A stretch of DNA of 8,393 nucleotides from Spirochaetaceae bacterium. Lineage in GTDB: Bacteria > Spirochaetota > Spirochaetia > SZUA-6 > Fen-1364. Position numbers and translations under genes: made by a program. The stretch spans positions 1-8,393 of the forward strand of contig PMZS01000246.1 of the NCBI GenBank assembly GCA_003170115.1, written 5' to 3'. This document shows positions 5,123-8,393 of this stretch, in pieces (position 1 is the stretch's first letter; the number at the start of each line of letters is the position of its first letter). The notes beneath the pieces were generated by a model, which saw nothing but the letters and a program-made list of their open reading frames with translations, was not told the DNA's origin and did no database searches.

Positions 5123-7404
5123 TGCCGCTCCTCCTTGTCCTGCTGGCCCTCCTTGCCCCGAACCCTGCCGGGGCCGAGACGCTGCATCTCAGGGTTGCCG
5201 CGGCTCCGGACGCAGAGAGCTCGCTGCCCGGCACGGCCGTGCTTCAGGCAGGGATCCAGCGACTTTTCACCGCCGAGTTCGGTGCCTCCACATCGCTGGT
5301 CTTCGACGACGAGCAGCCGGGCAGCCCGGCAACAGCCGCGTCAGACCCTTTTGCGCAAGTTGTCCTTGACGTCTCGGGAGGAGTTGTCACCGTCTCAACC
5401 GACTTCACGCGGGCGCGCGCCACCCGGTCCCTGGTATCCAGCGTGCCGGCAGAAAGCCCCGCGAGCCTCCTCGCAACGATTGCCGGGGACCTCGCGTTCC
5501 TGTATTCCTCCTCGCGTGGACTCTCCGCGCTGCCGCTTTCCCCGCCGCCGGCCCTTGTCGCCTCCATTGCGACGGATACCCTGGGAGCTCTCACCGGATG
5601 GAACCCTGAAGAGCTGGAGCCGGTCGGGCTCGGGAGCTCGGGCGATGAGATCACGGTCTGTTTTCCCCACAGGTATCTTACGCTGGGACCGCTGTTTCGC
5701 ATCTCAGCCTCGACGATCCGGGACATCAATGGACAGAGCATCGGGCGTGAGCCAATGCAGCTCTCCGGGATCATCCCGGGACCGGGCGACCAGCTTCTGC
5801 TGCTTTCCCAGCAGGAGGCCCGGATCGCGATCGTCAACCCGAGGTTGGGCACCCGGCAGGTGACTGATGCGCCGGGGCTTTCCGCGCTTCCCGCCCGGTT
5901 GATCGGGAGAAAGATCCTGGCCGCGCTGCCGGGGACGCTCGGCGAACATGGAGTGCGCATGTATCCCGTGGACGGCGGACCATCCAGCGTGCTGCACATC
6001 GCGGCCTCCTACGTGCCGGCGTTCGACCTTGACAGGGAGGGCAACCTCTGGATCTGGGACGCCGGAGAACGGCGCGTGCGCATCCTCACTCCCCGAGGGC
6101 AGGAGGTTTTCTCCATCCGGCCGCTTCTCAGCGCCTCTACCATGCAGCTTCCCCAGCAGATCGCGGTCTTCGACGACGGCAGCTTCCTCCTTGCCGGATC
6201 CGCGGAGGTCTGGAAGTTCCAGAGCTCCGGAATCCCCGTCTGGAGACTGGCACGGATCCCGGGACGGCCGGGCGAGAGCCTGCCCTCATCGTTTGACCTC
6301 GCCGCGAACCGATCCGATGGCTCCTTCACGATCCTCGATGCGCAGTCGCGCAGGCTGCTCGCCTTCTCCTCCTCGCCGGTCGGCGAGGCCGCCCGGCTTG
6401 CTTCCCTGCTCGGGCGGCTGGATTCGCGGAAGCAGGGAGATCTGCAGGAAGTGTCGGCATTCGCCCGCGACAGCGAGCTCGGACTGATGGCGCTGCAGTT
6501 CGGCGAGCTGCTCGTTCGGGCCGGCGGAGCTGAAGCCGGGCGCGAGGCCGCCCGTATCACGCTCCTGCGGGAGAAGGCCACGGGATACTCGGATCTCTCG
6601 GACGGGCTTGCGCGTGACCTCCTGTACGGACGCGCCGACGCGGCCTGGCTCAGGACAGCGGAAACGCTCCGGGAGCTTGTCGCGGAGGCTCCGGAAGATG
6701 TGGCGGCTGCCGCGATGCTGCAGACCGTCCTTGCCAGCAGGAGGGAGGTCCGCGCGGCGCTCGCCGGCACGCCGGAGCAGACGTACTGGCAGGCCAAGGC
6801 CTTCCAAGCGCTGGCGCAGCGCGCCTACGCGCGTCTCGCGGAGTTGCCGGCCTCGCGGGAACGGGCCGAGGCCGCAGCCAATGCGCATGAGAAGAGCGGG
6901 CGCTATCGAGAGGCGGCGGTGGCGTGGAGGGAGGCGCTGCAGTTTGCGAGAGGCGACACGGGCATCCAGCGGCGGCTGGCGTTGGCGCTGTGCCACAGCA
7001 ACGATTGTGGCGCGGCGTTGCCGCTGATCCAGGACCTGCTCGAGCGCGACAAGTCTTCGGCCGAATTTCACTACCTCTATGGGCTGGCACTGATCGAGGT
7101 TCACGATCCCGCGCAGGCGATCCAATATCTGGAAACCGCGCTCGAACGCGACACCAAATTCCAGCTGGCTCACGGCGCGCTGGGAGAGGCGTATCTCGAG
7201 GTGGGGCGTTGGGAGCCGGCGATTGCGCAGCTCGAAGCGGCGATCTCGGACGACGACAGCGGCACGCGCCACTATCAACTGGCCCGCGCCTATCAGGGCG
7301 CCGGAAAGCGGGAGCGCGCGACGGCCGTGCTGAGGGACTATCGCGAGATCCTGAGCCGGCGCGAGGTTGAAGAGAAGGACGAGCCGCGCATTACTCCGCC
7401 TTGA
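5122..7404 (+). CDS. Exported NHL-like propeller and TPR protein, possibly a hybrid
   Basis: This 760-residue protein starts at an ATG overlapping the murE stop (TGATG), so it is probably translationally coupled; no Shine-Dalgarno is clear. A signal peptide (PLLLVLLALLAPNPAGA, likely cleavage after AGA at 18) sends it out of the cytoplasm. Residues 20-135 are unassigned. About 200-420 resemble NHL/beta-propeller blades: FDLDREGNLWIWDAGERR near 300, IAVFDDGSFLLA near 346, and FDLAANRSDGSFTILDAQSR near 391. Helical repeats follow, and clear TPR motifs run from about 585 to 745 (YLETALERDTKFQLAHGALG, LARAYQGAGKRERA). Such proteins usually act as protein-binding scaffolds; the partner is unknown. 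From about residue 554 the sequence resembles Acidobacteria TPR proteins, and CTT leucine codons, frequent before, stop at 6730-6732. The frame is intact, but two originally separate genes may be joined here. The upstream open frame to 4909 is inside murE and is not used. Confidence 0.8.
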   Translation: MPLLLVLLALLAPNPAGAETLHLRVAAAPDAESSLPGTAVLQAGIQRLFTAEFGASTSLVFDDEQPGSPATAASDPFAQVVLDVSGGVVTVSTDFTRARATRSLVSSVPAESPASLLATIAGDLAFLYSSSRGLSALPLSPPPALVASIATDTLGALTGWNPEELEPVGLGSSGDEITVCFPHRYLTLGPLFRISASTIRDINGQSIGREPMQLSGIIPGPGDQLLLLSQQEARIAIVNPRLGTRQVTDAPGLSALPARLIGRKILAALPGTLGEHGVRMYPVDGGPSSVLHIAASYVPAFDLDREGNLWIWDAGERRVRILTPRGQEVFSIRPLLSASTMQLPQQIAVFDDGSFLLAGSAEVWKFQSSGIPVWRLARIPGRPGESLPSSFDLAANRSDGSFTILDAQSRRLLAFSSSPVGEAARLASLLGRLDSRKQGDLQEVSAFARDSELGLMALQFGELLVRAGGAEAGREAARITLLREKATGYSDLSDGLARDLLYGRADAAWLRTAETLRELVAEAPEDVAAAAMLQTVLASRREVRAALAGTPEQTYWQAKAFQALAQRAYARLAELPASRERAEAAANAHEKSGRYREAAVAWREALQFARGDTGIQRRLALALCHSNDCGAALPLIQDLLERDKSSAEFHYLYGLALIEVHDPAQAIQYLETALERDTKFQLAHGALGEAYLEVGRWEPAIAQLEAAISDDDSGTRHYQLARAYQGAGKRERATAVLRDYREILSRREVEEKDEPRITPP

Positions 7405-7439
7405 GACGCTGCGCGGGCTGCTCTGAACCGCTCTGCGAG

Positions 7440-8393
7440 CTATGGCTCGCGAACGGCCAGCACCTGGTTGGTGTGCACGTTTCGGAGCGTCTGATGGGTC
7501 CCGTCCGGCCACAGGATTTCGATGTCAACTGCGGTCGCCTTCCCGGTACCGAAATGGACCGGCACGAGGCTCGAGGAGGCGTAGCCGACGTTTGAGGTCA
7601 TCTGGTTGTACTGGTTGCCGATGCGAATGCGGGTGCCGATGCCGTCGCGGTTGCACTTCGTGCCGGTCAGCTTAACGTCGATCCACGTATTGTCGTCCGG
7701 GCTCACGTTCTCCCAGAGCTCGGCGCGTGCGCCGATCAGGCTGACCACGGCATCGGTTTTGCCGTCGTTGTTGAAGTCGGCAAAGGCAGCGCCGCGGTGC
7801 GCGCCGGGCACCTGGAAATCCGCTCCCGCCGCGGCGGAAAAATCGCGGAAAGTGCCGTCGCCGGCATTGGCGAAGACCGCATTGGGCAAGCGGTAAGGGC
7901 TCGCCTCAAAGGCTTCAACGGTGTCGTTGACGTGCGCGCCGGAGACGAACAGGTCCTTCCATCCGTCGTTGTTGAAGTCGCACAGCGCGGGGCTCCAGCC
8001 GCTGCGGCGGTTGCTGAGCGGCCCCATGCGGCTGCGGTACGTGAAGTCGCGGAACTGGCCCCGGCCTTCATTGTGGAACAGGGGAAACGTCTCCCCGGCC
8101 AGAGCGGCGAAGGTGATGTCCGGCAGGCCGTCGTTGTCGTAGTCGCGGAAGTCCGCGCCCATGGCCGAGACCGCCTTGCCGCGGTCGGGGAGCGCGACGC
8201 CGGCCTCGAGCGCGACCTCCTCGAAGGTCCCGTCGCCGCGGTTGTGAAAAAGGAAATTGGGGATCTTGTCGTTGGTCACGAAGACGTCCGTGAATCCGTC
8301 GAGGTCGTAGTCGGCGAAGGCCACGCTCATGCCCTTGCCGATGTGTTGGGCGATGCCCGATTTCAGCGACACGTCCTCGAACGTGCCGTCGCC
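7440..8393 (-). CDS. ASPIC/UnbV and FG-GAP propeller protein (CRTAC1 family), 3' part
   Basis: The last 317 codons are present; the start lies past the right edge, and the frame is open through 8393 with no start needed at the GTG 8372-8370. It contains successive FG-GAP/VCBS blades, each with a calcium-binding loop of type D-x-D/N-x-D-G-x-x-D: DYDLDGFTD, DYDNDGLPD, DFNNDGWKD and DFNNDGKTD. F-H-N-x-G-x-G-x-F strands are repeated between them. The C-terminus is an ASPIC/UnbV domain (WIDVKLTGTKCNRDGIGTRI, then VGYASSSLVPVHFGTG, then VDIEILWPDGTHQTLRNV), ending VREP. These are extracellular or periplasmic proteins, common in Acidobacteria and Planctomycetes and often found near TPR proteins; their substrates are mostly unknown. 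It converges on the TPR gene with a 35-base gap and no visible terminator. The family is certain; the function is not. Confidence 0.92.
   Translation of the reverse strand, partial: GDGTFEDVSLKSGIAQHIGKGMSVAFADYDLDGFTDVFVTNDKIPNFLFHNRGDGTFEEVALEAGVALPDRGKAVSAMGADFRDYDNDGLPDITFAALAGETFPLFHNEGRGQFRDFTYRSRMGPLSNRRSGWSPALCDFNNDGWKDLFVSGAHVNDTVEAFEASPYRLPNAVFANAGDGTFRDFSAAAGADFQVPGAHRGAAFADFNNDGKTDAVVSLIGARAELWENVSPDDNTWIDVKLTGTKCNRDGIGTRIRIGNQYNQMTSNVGYASSSLVPVHFGTGKATAVDIEILWPDGTHQTLRNVHTNQVLAVREP

Noticed and set aside
6286..7512. 408-residue minus-strand open frame
   Set aside because: It is antisense to the TPR protein and overlaps the end of the ASPIC/UnbV gene. It is Arg-rich with no motif.
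7620..8393. Recurring short similar DNA segments as a repeat array
   Set aside because: They are the coding of the repeated calcium-binding loops of the FG-GAP blades, not a DNA-level repeat or CRISPR array.

Overview
This GC-rich window is densely coding and looks like chromosome from an uncultured Gram-negative-type bacterium. It holds eight protein genes, six complete and two cut by the window edges. No rRNA, tRNA, CRISPR array or insertion sequence was seen. No stretch longer than about 150 bases lacks a gene.

Left block, minus strand, reading right to left from 2540 to 1: queD (7-deazaguanine/queuosine synthesis), then after a 4-base gap a D12-class adenine DNA methyltransferase with an unassigned C-terminal region, then a MNT nucleotidyltransferase, then the start of a HEPN/HI0074-family partner that runs off the left edge. 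The MNT-HEPN pair has the gene order and motifs of a MntA/HepT-type (type VII) toxin-antitoxin module. It has its own near-consensus promoter just past the methyltransferase stop. Methyltransferase plus MNT-HEPN reads as a small defence or stability cluster behind a housekeeping gene.

Middle block, plus strand: diverging from queD is an exported protein made of two tandem FMN-binding-type domains. Each domain ends in a candidate covalent flavinylation motif. The gene has a near-consensus promoter, a perfect Shine-Dalgarno and a strong intrinsic terminator. Next comes murE (peptidoglycan tripeptide synthesis), whose substrate-specificity motif is EDPR rather than the DNPR of diaminopimelate enzymes. 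Its stop overlaps by one base the start of a long exported protein with an NHL-like beta-propeller region and C-terminal TPRs.

Right block: an ASPIC/UnbV (CRTAC1-type) FG-GAP propeller protein on the minus strand faces the TPR gene and runs off the right edge.

Taxonomy is inferred from remembered family patterns only. The murE specificity motif, the tandem FMN-binding protein and the NHL plus TPR protein suggest a spirochaete-like source for about 1-6700. The last ~210 residues of the TPR protein and the ASPIC/UnbV gene read like Acidobacteria proteins, and codon choice shifts near 6735. The window may therefore join DNA from two lineages, by assembly or amplification chimerism or by a real fusion or transfer. 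This is the main point to check.
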